Assembly (NCBI GenBank): GCA_013298375.1
Contig: JAAFHM010000303.1
Location: 1-6,050 of the forward strand
DNA: 6,050 bases
From: Ignavibacteria bacterium
GTDB lineage: Bacteria; Bacteroidota; Ignavibacteria; Kapaibacteriales; UBA4661
Direction of reading: 5' to 3'
In this document: positions 1 to 6,048 of the stretch, piece by piece
How positions within the stretch are numbered: position 1 is the stretch's first letter
How the letters are laid out: the number at the start of each line of letters is the position of its first letter
The notes under the pieces: generated by a model
Databases searched by the model: none
What the model was told of the DNA's origin: nothing
What the model saw: the letters and a program-made list of their open reading frames with translations, nothing else
Position numbers and translations under genes: made by a program

Positions 1-1
1 G

Positions 2-2041
2 TCATGCATCGCCCGTTTGAACGCCGACGGAACATTAGACCCATCGTTTGATCCGGGAACGGGGGCGAGTGGCGGTACAGTACTAGGCTCTGCACGGCAG
101 TCCGATGGTAGAATCGTCATTGCTGGACTTTTTACCGCATTCAACGGTACGCCACGCAACGGCGTAGCTCGCATCAATACCGATGGCTCATTAGACCCGA
201 CCTTTTTTGCACCGGGCGCATTCAGTAGTCAGGTTCAGAGAGCAGCCGTCCAGCCCGATGGAAAAATATGGATACATGGTATATTTGGGATGTATGCTGG
301 CAATACCGTCGGTGGTCTGGTGCGGTTTATCGTTGGTGGCGGCGCTCTCACTTCGTTTTCTCCTACCTCTGGCGGCGCTGGTACAACCGTCGTTATCACG
401 GGTAGCGGCTTCACTGGCACAACAGCCGTGAGTTTCGGTGGCGTTCCGGCAGCCAGCTTCACCGTCAACAGCAACAACCAGATAACGGCGGTGCTGGGAA
501 GCGGTACGCCCGGAACAGGCGGTCAACAGCTAGTCATCGTCACAACGCCGACAGGCGTATTATCGCGCGGCGGCTTTAGCATCGGGGCGGCTGGCGCTTC
601 CAGTGGGGGCAGTTCCTCTGGTAGCCCAGGTGTGGCACAATCGGCAGTCATTGGCAGCATCTCCCCAAGCACTATCGGCTTTGGTACGCCTATCACGCTC
701 TCCGGCTCCGGGTTCACGGGCGCAACAGGCTTGCTCATTGGCGGCATTCCCGTCACCAGCTTTTCCGTCGTCAATGATGGCACGATTACTGCCGTTGTCG
801 GCGGTGTTCCTGTGAATGATCGCATTGTTCTGACGGGTGGCGCTGGCGCAAGTCTGGACATGGGTGGCTTAGGCATTACCTACAATCGCCTTCCCGCACC
901 TGCCGTTACTGCTGTTTCGCCTACCAGCTTCGTTGCTACGGGCGACAACACCACACTCACCTTCTCCGGCACGAATTTCCTTGCGGGCGCACGGGCGCAA
1001 GTCAGCGACGGAACATCGGGGCAGAGTATTACGGTGCAGAGTGTGAGCGCAACAAGCGTTGCCCTCATTATCCCCGGCAGCGTCCAATCGCTCGGAACTA
1101 AAACCGTGACCCTCACCAACCCCGATGGGCAGACCGCTTCGGCAGTCTTCAACGTAAGCCAAGGCGCGGCAGTGCGCTTGGCGGCGGAATCCTTGATTTT
1201 TTCGACTACCGCATCAGGACGTGCCTTTAGTGTGCGCCTTTCCGGTGCAAATATTTTCCGCACAGCACAAGCGTTTGTGAATAACGCCTCCGCACGAATT
1301 ACCGTGCCGTCGTCAACCGAAGCGATTGTGGAAGTTCCCGCATCGCTGAACGATGCTGGCGGGCTGACACTGGCTTTACGACTCGTGAACACCGACGGAC
1401 AAAGCAGCACGGCGACCTTGCGTATAGAGCGCCGCCCACCACCAACAATTACCAGTGTGACGCTGCAAAGCGGACGGTTGCTTGTGCGCGGGGTGAATTT
1501 CCTTGCGGGTATTCGCTCGGAATTGGGAAGTTCGTTGCTCACGCTCATTTCGCAAGACGGCGACACGCAATTTATCGCGCAAATCCCGTCAACATTCCGT
1601 CTGACCACCAATTCGCCAACGGTATCGCTGATAGTGCAGAACTCGGATGGTCGTCGTCATGGTGTCTTGCTACCACGCTCAATGTTTGAAGCGGAAATGA
1701 CGACATCATCAGCAAACGAGGGGAATACGGCGCGGACATGGGAAAGCGGCTCAACATCAACGCCAATGCCGATGGAGTTGGCGGAGGTTGTTGCCGGAAA
1801 GCAGACACAGAGCGGCTCGCAGGAACTCAGCGTTTATCCGAACCCAATGGAGGGAGAATTGCGGATAGGCGGCACGGGTTCTCGCCGTGTGCGTCTTTAT
1901 GATATGCTCGGCGGTGTAGTGCTGGAAGAGCGCACGATGTCAGGCATGGTGAATGTTTCGGGTTTGAGCGTCGGCGCATATATGGTCGTCGTGGAGGCTG
2001 ATGGTGGGCGCGTACTGCGGCAGCACGTGATAAAACGGTAA
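2..2041 (+). CDS. Delta-60 repeat / IPT-TIG multidomain surface protein with T9SS sorting domain (5' partial)
   Basis: Large exported protein, probably cell-surface or released; no enzymatic motif is seen. The frame is open to the left edge (codons for Ser-Cys-Ile-Ala-Arg precede the TTG at 17), so the N-terminus and signal peptide lie outside the window. Counting the Leu codon at 17 as residue 1: residues 1-104 are delta-60 repeats (DUF5122 type; NADGTLDPSFDPGTG, then the SDGRIVIAG and PDGKIWIHG strands), a predicted beta-propeller whose earlier repeats are missing. Five IPT/TIG-like Ig folds follow at about 108-189, 210-290, 294-380, 384-470 and 475-555; the first two share a GSGFTG motif. 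A Gly/Ser linker (about 190-207) separates TIG 1 and 2. After a low-complexity Thr/Ser stretch (560-600), residues 604-674 form a type A T9SS sorting domain: SVYPNP, VRLYDMLGG, GLSVGAYMVVVE, ending IKR. TIG domains usually mediate adhesion or act as spacers, so an adhesin-like role is inferred. The gene converges on the small gene at 2185-2610. Confidence 0.9.
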   Translation, partial: SCIARLNADGTLDPSFDPGTGASGGTVLGSARQSDGRIVIAGLFTAFNGTPRNGVARINTDGSLDPTFFAPGAFSSQVQRAAVQPDGKIWIHGIFGMYAGNTVGGLVRFIVGGGALTSFSPTSGGAGTTVVITGSGFTGTTAVSFGGVPAASFTVNSNNQITAVLGSGTPGTGGQQLVIVTTPTGVLSRGGFSIGAAGASSGGSSSGSPGVAQSAVIGSISPSTIGFGTPITLSGSGFTGATGLLIGGIPVTSFSVVNDGTITAVVGGVPVNDRIVLTGGAGASLDMGGLGITYNRLPAPAVTAVSPTSFVATGDNTTLTFSGTNFLAGARAQVSDGTSGQSITVQSVSATSVALIIPGSVQSLGTKTVTLTNPDGQTASAVFNVSQGAAVRLAAESLIFSTTASGRAFSVRLSGANIFRTAQAFVNNASARITVPSSTEAIVEVPASLNDAGGLTLALRLVNTDGQSSTATLRIERRPPPTITSVTLQSGRLLVRGVNFLAGIRSELGSSLLTLISQDGDTQFIAQIPSTFRLTTNSPTVSLIVQNSDGRRHGVLLPRSMFEAEMTTSSANEGNTARTWESGSTSTPMPMELAEVVAGKQTQSGSQELSVYPNPMEGELRIGGTGSRRVRLYDMLGGVVLEERTMSGMVNVSGLSVGAYMVVVEADGGRVLRQHVIKR
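973..1509 (+). repeat. Identical 15-nt segments in TIG-like domains 3 and 5
   Basis: The 15-mer GAATTTCCTTGCGGG occurs at 973-987 and again at 1495-1509 in the same reading frame, encoding NFLAG in both TIG-like domain 3 (GTNFLAGAR) and domain 5 (GVNFLAGIR). The rest of the two domains has diverged. This fits an old tandem duplication of Ig-fold modules in which one loop stayed conserved, or was kept alike by gene conversion. The span given runs from the first copy to the second; only the ends are repeated. Confidence 0.6.
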
Positions 2042-2065
2042 TACGACAAAGCCGCCTCCGACAGC

Positions 2066-2157
2066 CGAAGAAGCCGCCGCACAAGCATAGTTCTCAATTT
2101 ATCAGACGACTGCCAGTCTGAGAAGTAAGGAAAAGCGCTTATGCGGCGGCTTCTTTG
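2066..2157. terminator. Probable bidirectional terminator between convergent genes
   Basis: A long imperfect inverted repeat lies between the two convergent stop codons. The left arm is 2066-2086 and the right arm 2137-2157. The core 18 bp (AGAAGCCGCCGCACAAGC against its complement at 2137-2154) has one mismatch, and the outer pairs include one G-T. The 50-nt interior holds a second hairpin, TCAGAC at 2102-2107 with GTCTGA at 2116-2121 and an 8-nt loop. On the + strand the right arm is followed by a moderately T-rich run (TTCTTTGCGTGTTGTTG). On the - strand the tail is weaker (CTTCTTCGGCTG). Placement, GC-rich stem and symmetry suggest it stops transcription from both sides. The long interior and lack of a clean T-tract leave doubt. 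Confidence 0.55.
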
Positions 2158-2184
2158 CGTGTTGTTGTTGCGATTACTGTTGTA

Positions 2185-2610
2185 CTATTTTCGCGCTTGG
2201 GCTTTAAGCAAACTCACTTCATTGCGTAAGCGCTCAATTTCTCCTTGCTGCTCTTGGAGAGATTTCAGCAAAAGCGGCATCATTGCAGCGTAATCAACGC
2301 TATAAACGATCTTTTGTGTTGTCATTTGCGGCATACGTGCGTGAGGGCTGGGCAGAATCTCCTTGCGCTCTTGAAGAAGTTCTGGCGCTACACCCCGCAG
2401 TGCTTCTGCTTCGATGGTGTAGGTGGCGTTTGCTTTGTCGGTGTGTTGCTCTGTCACGGGGAGCGTACGAACTTTTTCCATTGCTGTCGGCACAAGTGCT
2501 GCGGAGTTTTCGCGTTGTGGGATGCTTGCTTGAGCGCGGCTTGACTGCGGTGTGAGTAGGCAGACGGCAGCGAAAGCTACAATAGCGGGGGCGATGATGA
2601 ATGGTTTCAT
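2185..2610 (-). CDS. Small secreted protein resembling the C-terminal end of an S74/endosialidase chaperone domain
   Basis: A 141-residue protein starting at ATG 2610-2608, chosen because a GGAG lies 8 nt upstream and a Bacteroidota-type promoter ends before it; the in-frame ATG at 2685 would lie upstream of the -7 element. Residues 1-28 are a Sec signal peptide (MKPF, hydrophobic IIAPAIVAFAAVCLL, then SSRAQA as a likely signal peptidase I site). Residues 29-62 are low-complexity. Residues 63-85 (TYTIEAEALRGVAPELLQERK) and 101-141 (VYSVDYAAMMPLLLKSLQEQQ followed by a Glu/Arg/Leu heptad coiled coil) resemble the last part of the S74 intramolecular chaperone domain in Bacteroidota tail-fibre-like proteins: an 'IAQE..KV.PELV' strand, then 'YSVDY..L.PVL..AIKEQQ'. 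The S-D-x-R-L-K self-cleavage region and the upstream fibre are absent. I infer a periplasmic or surface trimerising coiled-coil protein; its function is unknown. It could also be a remnant of a longer protein, but it has an intact start, promoter and stop. Confidence 0.8.
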   Translation of the reverse strand: MKPFIIAPAIVAFAAVCLLTPQSSRAQASIPQRENSAALVPTAMEKVRTLPVTEQHTDKANATYTIEAEALRGVAPELLQERKEILPSPHARMPQMTTQKIVYSVDYAAMMPLLLKSLQEQQGEIERLRNEVSLLKAQARK

Positions 2611-2618
2611 GGTAGTTG

Positions 2619-2622
2619 CTCC
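2619..2622 (-). promoter_or_regulatory. Shine-Dalgarno site fixing the start at 2610
   Basis: On the minus strand GGAG, in the context TTTTGGAGCAACTACC-ATG, sits 8 nt before the ATG at 2610. This is the only convincing Shine-Dalgarno among the visible starts, and it decides between the two candidate start codons of the small secreted protein. Confidence 0.75.
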
Positions 2623-2628
2623 AAAAAG

Positions 2629-2649
2629 AACAGTTGGCGAAAACAGTTG
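2629..2649. repeat. Direct repeat AACAGTTG x2 in the leader of the small secreted gene
   Basis: AACAGTTG occurs at 2629-2636 and 2642-2649, a 13-nt period (CAACTGTT twice when read on the transcribed minus strand). Both copies lie between the predicted -7 element (2662-2669) and the ribosome binding site (2619-2622), so in the probable 5' untranslated region. They could be a protein-binding site or chance; no stable fold that would hide the ribosome binding site is obvious. Confidence 0.4.
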
Positions 2650-2661
2650 TTTTATTTGAAG

Positions 2662-2693
2662 CAAAACTAACGATTTACGAGGCACTGGACAAT
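2662..2693 (-). promoter_or_regulatory. Bacteroidota-type promoter of the small secreted gene
   Basis: On the minus strand ATTG (2693-2690) is followed after exactly 20 nt by TAGTTTTG (2669-2662). The second element matches the Bacteroidota -7 consensus TAnnTTTG perfectly and the first matches the -33 TTTG with one mismatch; the spacing is within the usual range. Transcription would begin near 2655, giving a leader of about 45 nt with the GGAG ribosome binding site. It lies just past the response-regulator stop codon, so the small gene can be transcribed independently of the two-component operon. Confidence 0.65.
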
Positions 2694-2707
2694 CGGTGAA
2701 AATCGGT
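2691..2707. repeat. Direct repeat AATCGGT x2, 10-nt period, at the -33 element
   Basis: AATCGGT occurs at 2691-2697 and 2701-2707. The 10-nt period puts both copies on the same face of the helix, and the first overlaps the predicted -33 element at 2690-2693. The position suits an operator for a regulator that contacts or blocks RNA polymerase. Seven-base repeats can arise by chance, so this is a tentative call. Confidence 0.35.
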
Positions 2708-2729
2708 ATTCTTTTTCTCAGGAGGCGTA

Positions 2730-2745
2730 TCCGTATTTTTACGGA
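2730..2745. other. Short hairpin over the response-regulator stop codon
   Basis: TCCGTA at 2730-2735 and TACGGA at 2740-2745 form a perfect 6-bp stem with a TTTT (AAAA on the transcribed strand) loop. The TAA stop of the response regulator (2741-2739) lies inside it. No U-tract follows on the minus strand (the sequence continues TACGCCTCCTGAG), so it is a poor intrinsic terminator and may rather protect the mRNA end. No better terminator is seen before the next promoter. Confidence 0.4.
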
Positions 2746-3428
2746 GAAGCACCCACTAAGCCGTATTGAAGTGCTACACGCACCATCTCGGCAGTATTAG
2801 CGGCTTGGAGTTTGGTCATGATATTGGTGCGATGGGTTTCGACCGTGCGAGGGCTGATAATAAGCCGCTCGGCGATAATTTTTGTTGAAAGCCCTTCGGC
2901 GACTAACTGCAAAATTTCTTGTTCGCGCTGCGTCAGTGTCGGAGCAGCAGCAATGGCGACCTTCTCTGTCACAGGCGGCACAGGAGCAAAACTGCCCAAA
3001 ACCCGCTCTGCAACGGCTGTTCCGACGTATCGCTTTCCCTCGGCGGCGTGGCGAATGGCTTGAAGCAGCTCCGCTTTTTCAGCGTTTTTGAGGACATAGC
3101 CCAAAGCACCTGTTTTCATGGCATTGATGATATATTCGGCTTCTTCGTGCATCGAAAGGAACACAATTTTTACGGACGGAAAATCTCTTGCGATGACACT
3201 TGCTGCTTCCAGCCCGCTTTTGATGCGGCTTTCCGGTGAAGGCATTGAAACATCCAGAAGAACGACATCCGGCAATGCCGATTCGGCGGATTGTGCGCGA
3301 AGCAACGCCAAGAGTGCGTCGCTGTGCGCAACATCGGCAAGAATCGTCATATCGGGCGCGTCCGACAATAACGAGCGAATACCGTCGCGGACAAGACGGT
3401 GGTCATCGGCAAGAACAAGGCGAATCAT
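2739..3428 (-). CDS. NarL/FixJ-family two-component response regulator
   Basis: Cytoplasmic DNA-binding regulator, 229 residues, normal length for the family. The receiver domain (about 1-125) has the acidic pocket D8/D9 (ADDH), phospho-acceptor D59 (VVLLDVSMP), the switch serine S92 (FLSMH) and the conserved K114 (YVLKN). A linker of about 35 residues rich in Ala, Pro and Val (about 128-162) leads to a LuxR-type helix-turn-helix at about 164-225 (LTQREQEILQLVAEGLS, then the recognition helix SPRTVETHRTNI). The family binds DNA as a dimer after phosphorylation. Its ATG overlaps the stop of the kinase gene by ATGA and no Shine-Dalgarno is visible, so translation is probably coupled to the kinase, its likely phosphodonor. 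One oddity: the loop after D59 is about five residues longer than usual (MP-SPESRIKS-GLEAA where MPxxxGLEA is typical). Targets are not evident. Assignment to the family is firm. Confidence 0.95.
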   Translation of the reverse strand: MIRLVLADDHRLVRDGIRSLLSDAPDMTILADVAHSDALLALLRAQSAESALPDVVLLDVSMPSPESRIKSGLEAASVIARDFPSVKIVFLSMHEEAEYIINAMKTGALGYVLKNAEKAELLQAIRHAAEGKRYVGTAVAERVLGSFAPVPPVTEKVAIAAAPTLTQREQEILQLVAEGLSTKIIAERLIISPRTVETHRTNIMTKLQAANTAEMVRVALQYGLVGASP

Positions 3429-5263
3429 AAATATTGGTCTTGTGAAAGTGGGATAGAGAGGACTATGTGCGTACCTTTGCCAGGTTCTGTGCCGATGGAA
3501 ACTTCGCCGGCAAACAAAGCGGCGCGTTCACGCATATTGCTCAAGCCGTTGCCGCGTTCAATACTTGCCATATCAAATCCTACGCCATTATCACGAATTT
3601 CCATTTGCAATGCCGAATGCTCCGGATTCATGCCGAATCTCAGAGAAATTGCCGTTGCGTGTGCATATCGAAGCGCATTACTGAGCGCCTCTTGCGTAAT
3701 ACGATAAACTGCAATTTCTCGTGGCGAATCCAATCGTGTGGCTAGTGGCGCAATCATGCGCTGAATCGGGATGTGTGCGGCTTCGGCAGTTTTTGAGCAG
3801 AGTTGTTCCAACGCGGCTTCCAAGCCAAAATCAATTAACACACTGGGCATAAGATTATGCGAAATCGCACGGACTTCAGCAATTGCGTCATCCAATAAAT
3901 CAAAAAGTTCGCTGCGCACGTGTTCATCGGCAACACGAGCAAGATTAAATCGCAATGCCGTGAGCGTCTGCCCTATACCGTCGTGAACATCCCGTGCAAT
4001 CCTCGTCCGCTCTCGCTCTTCGCCCTCGACAAGCGCCAAGGTGCGCTGCATGGCGCGTGATTGCTCATCGGCAAGAAGGCGCTGTAATTCATGCTTCATG
4101 TCATTGAGCGCGATAACCAGCGTGTCTTGCGGGCTGCGTGGCGTACACTCCGCATCAAACCTGCCCGCTCCGATTTCTCGTGCAAATACTGTTGCATTGC
4201 GGAGCGAATCGGTCATCATATTCAATTCCTCCGTCATTGCACCAATTTCGTCGCGGCGCTTGTTTTGGAGAGGTTCGTCGGGGAGATTGCCCTGTGCAAT
4301 AGCGGACAAATGACCCTGAAGCAACACAATCGGCTTCGAGACAGCACGCGCACCATACCATGCTATTCCCGCCACGAACAGTGATATAGCCAGTCCCAAA
4401 ACAATAATCCGGCGACGTGTAGCCTGTATCGGAATCGTAATTTCCTGCACATCCATCTCGGTAATAATTGCCCAGCGCAATTTGCCAATAGTGAGTGGCG
4501 CAAAGGCGCTTAAAACAGGCATTTGTCGGTAGTCCTCCGTCTCAAGCAGCCCCGTCCGTTCGGCAAGCGCCATGCGCACGGGGGCGGTTTGCACAGCGAG
4601 GCGGAGAATCGTGGAGGGTGCGATAAATCGGGAATCTGTGCGCATAAGGCTATCCTCACCGACGATGTAACTTTCGCCTGTTTCACTCGTTCCGGCACGT
4701 TCGGTCATAATGCGATTCAGCGCCCTTGAGGAGATATGTGCGACTATGATGGAACCGCTATATTGCCTCGCTCCGCCTTGAAACGAAGGTGCAATGCGGG
4801 CTACAGCGAAGGAGGACATTTCTCCTTGAAACCGCACCACATCGGTAAACTCCACATTTGATGTGTCGCTGGGCAATGCCGTTTTCTGCACAAGGTTCCA
4901 GATGCTATCTTGGACGGGCTTGCCTGTGAGTTCGGGATAGCGGTGCGTGTACAAAATTTTGCCATTAGGCGACAATATCAGCATATCCTGAATATCATAG
5001 CGGAGCCGAAGTTCGCGGGCAAAGGTGTGGATAGTTTCGGGATGCGAGGCAAGCATGGAGAGCATGATTTCGAGGGAACGAAAATAATCGTGGACGTTGC
5101 TTTCCTTCAATGTCCGCACCGAGGCGAGTTGGTCAAAAGAGCGCTGTACAATGGCTGCTTCTGCCTCGCGGTCGTAGAAAAACGAGACCGTCCCAACGGC
5201 AAGGCAAGAAATAATCACCGTTGCAATGAAAAAACGCTGAGAAATGCTGAATCGCCACGTCAT
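3425..5263 (-). CDS. Membrane sensor histidine kinase (HisKA_3/HATPase, HPK7-like) with periplasmic sensor and HAMP
   Basis: 612 residues from ATG 5263. The frame extends upstream to a TTG at 5299, but that codon lies inside the terminator hairpin, so the ATG is preferred although no Shine-Dalgarno is visible. Order: transmembrane helix 1 at about 9-30; a periplasmic sensor of about 250 residues that looks like a double-Cache fold (PNGKILYTHRYPELTGKPV, later GESYIVGEDSLMRTDSRF near 197-213 and LRWAIITEMD); transmembrane helix 2 at about 285-305; HAMP at 306-358; a second HAMP-like stretch at about 359-398 (REIGAGRFDAE ... LNDMKHELQ); a coiled segment; the HisKA_3 dimerisation domain with phospho-acceptor H427 (RIARDVHDGIGQTL); and HATPase_c with N529 (QEALSNALRYAH), DNGVGFD at 558-564, GNGL at 571-574 and GKGT at 595-598. 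All catalytic boxes are intact. It senses an unknown periplasmic ligand and should phosphorylate the regulator encoded directly downstream. Confidence 0.95.
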   Translation of the reverse strand: MTWRFSISQRFFIATVIISCLAVGTVSFFYDREAEAAIVQRSFDQLASVRTLKESNVHDYFRSLEIMLSMLASHPETIHTFARELRLRYDIQDMLILSPNGKILYTHRYPELTGKPVQDSIWNLVQKTALPSDTSNVEFTDVVRFQGEMSSFAVARIAPSFQGGARQYSGSIIVAHISSRALNRIMTERAGTSETGESYIVGEDSLMRTDSRFIAPSTILRLAVQTAPVRMALAERTGLLETEDYRQMPVLSAFAPLTIGKLRWAIITEMDVQEITIPIQATRRRIIVLGLAISLFVAGIAWYGARAVSKPIVLLQGHLSAIAQGNLPDEPLQNKRRDEIGAMTEELNMMTDSLRNATVFAREIGAGRFDAECTPRSPQDTLVIALNDMKHELQRLLADEQSRAMQRTLALVEGEERERTRIARDVHDGIGQTLTALRFNLARVADEHVRSELFDLLDDAIAEVRAISHNLMPSVLIDFGLEAALEQLCSKTAEAAHIPIQRMIAPLATRLDSPREIAVYRITQEALSNALRYAHATAISLRFGMNPEHSALQMEIRDNGVGFDMASIERGNGLSNMRERAALFAGEVSIGTEPGKGTHIVLSIPLSQDQYL

Positions 5264-5297
5264 AATACTTGGTATTTTGGGCAAGGGTGAAGAAAAC

Positions 5298-5326
5298 AAG
5301 CCCGTAAAAATACAATTTACGGGCTT
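5298..5326. terminator. Intrinsic terminator after the choice-of-anchor I gene
   Basis: A perfect 11-bp stem, AAGCCCGTAAA (5298-5308) with TTTACGGGCTT (5316-5326), around a 7-nt loop. It starts 24 nt past the stop codon of the choice-of-anchor I gene on the minus strand. On that strand the stem is followed by GTTTTCTTC; on the + strand by CTTTTGCG, so both sides are T-rich. It should end the upstream transcript about 35 nt before the kinase ATG, which means the kinase-regulator operon needs its own start of transcription or read-through. I could not find a convincing TAnnTTTG promoter between 5264 and 5349. Confidence 0.8.
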
Positions 5327-5349
5327 CTTTTGCGAAAATTAGGCAATAT

Positions 5350-6048
5350 TTATCGCCCAACCATCACCGTTTGAGAGTACTGTCTGCCATTCAGACCAAC
5401 GGTCAGAATATATGCTCCGGGCTGTTGTCCGTCAAAACGGACAGTGTGCGCAAGGCGCTCCTGTGCTTGTGTCCCAGTGAGGACAGTATTTTCGAGGGTT
5501 CGCCCGCGAATATCCGTAACATTCACGGTAATAGATTCCGCGCCGTTTGTTGGAATATCCACGAGAATTTGGGTGCTGTTCAGATACGATGTGCGAATGT
5601 CAATGTCTGCCGCAGCAAGACGGGGAGCAGGCTGTGGCGTGTCAAATGCAAAGACCGCCACCGTACCGCTTACTTCGTATGCGGCTATCACGAGGGGCGT
5701 ATTCAAGCGGTTTTGCGCGGGTGGAATAAAGAGAAGTGCTTCGGTGCTAACGTCGCCAGCAATCGCACGAGAATAATCCCGTGTGGTAATGAACTGTGAA
5801 AAGCGCGGACTGACAGGGTTTGTGGCATTATAGACCATCACACCGCTTGTGCGCTCTAAGCCGGCAAAAATATACGTGCTGTCGCCCACCCTGCCGACAA
5901 CAACCCCTTCCGGCTCCGGTCCTTTGTCATCACTACGATTTTTGCGCGTCACGTTGTCACGACTGACGTTGAAGAAATTCGGCAGCAAACGAGAGGTAAT
6001 CTGCTCAATATCGTCACCACTATCCCAGACCATTGCGCCACTCCCTTC
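5350..6048 (-). CDS. Choice-of-anchor I family surface protein with T9SS-like C-terminal domain (5' partial)
   Basis: C-terminal 232 visible residues; the frame is open through the right edge (codons for Glu-Gly-Ser-Gly-Ala precede Met at 6033), so that Met is internal. Counting it as residue 1, residues 34-130 match the end of the choice-of-anchor I domain (beta-propeller-like, also annotated as mesenchyme-specific cell surface glycoprotein): SDDKGPEPEGVVVG, YIFAGLERTSGVMVYNATNP, the FITTRDYSR strand, TEALLFIPP and PLVIAAYEVSGTVAVF. Residues about 143-227 look like a T9SS sorting domain (INV-type strands, VTDIRGRTLEN, then PGAYILTVGLNGRQYSQTVMV and a terminal Arg), but the usual YPNP opening is missing. 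Known members are exported and their role is poorly defined; some sit with phosphatase or nuclease domains, none of which is visible here. It ends with TAA followed by the hairpin at 5298-5326. Confidence 0.88.
   Translation of the reverse strand, partial: EGSGAMVWDSGDDIEQITSRLLPNFFNVSRDNVTRKNRSDDKGPEPEGVVVGRVGDSTYIFAGLERTSGVMVYNATNPVSPRFSQFITTRDYSRAIAGDVSTEALLFIPPAQNRLNTPLVIAAYEVSGTVAVFAFDTPQPAPRLAAADIDIRTSYLNSTQILVDIPTNGAESITVNVTDIRGRTLENTVLTGTQAQERLAHTVRFDGQQPGAYILTVGLNGRQYSQTVMVGR

Noticed and set aside
17..19. TTG as start codon of the first gene
   Set aside because: The frame is open upstream to the edge and the preceding codons (CIAR) continue the delta-60 repeat consensus, so this is an internal Leu.
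880..1611. 243-residue open frame on the minus strand inside the first gene
   Set aside because: Antisense to a clearly recognisable TIG-domain gene; its sequence has no domain pattern and is explained by the codon bias of the sense strand.
2611..2685. N-terminal extension of the small secreted protein to the ATG at 2685
   Set aside because: It would place the signal peptide internally, has no ribosome binding site and would start upstream of the -7 element; the ATG at 2610 has GGAG at good spacing.
4910..5290. 126-residue plus-strand open frame opposite the kinase sensor
   Set aside because: Shadow of the kinase coding sequence, with no recognisable motif.
5264..5299. N-terminal extension of the kinase to the TTG at 5299
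   Set aside because: The TTG falls inside the terminator stem, and the extra 12 residues add nothing to the normal cytoplasmic N-terminus before transmembrane helix 1.
6031..6033. ATG at 6033 as the true start of the rightmost gene
   Set aside because: The frame continues to the edge, no signal peptide follows this Met, and the family domain normally begins hundreds of residues earlier.
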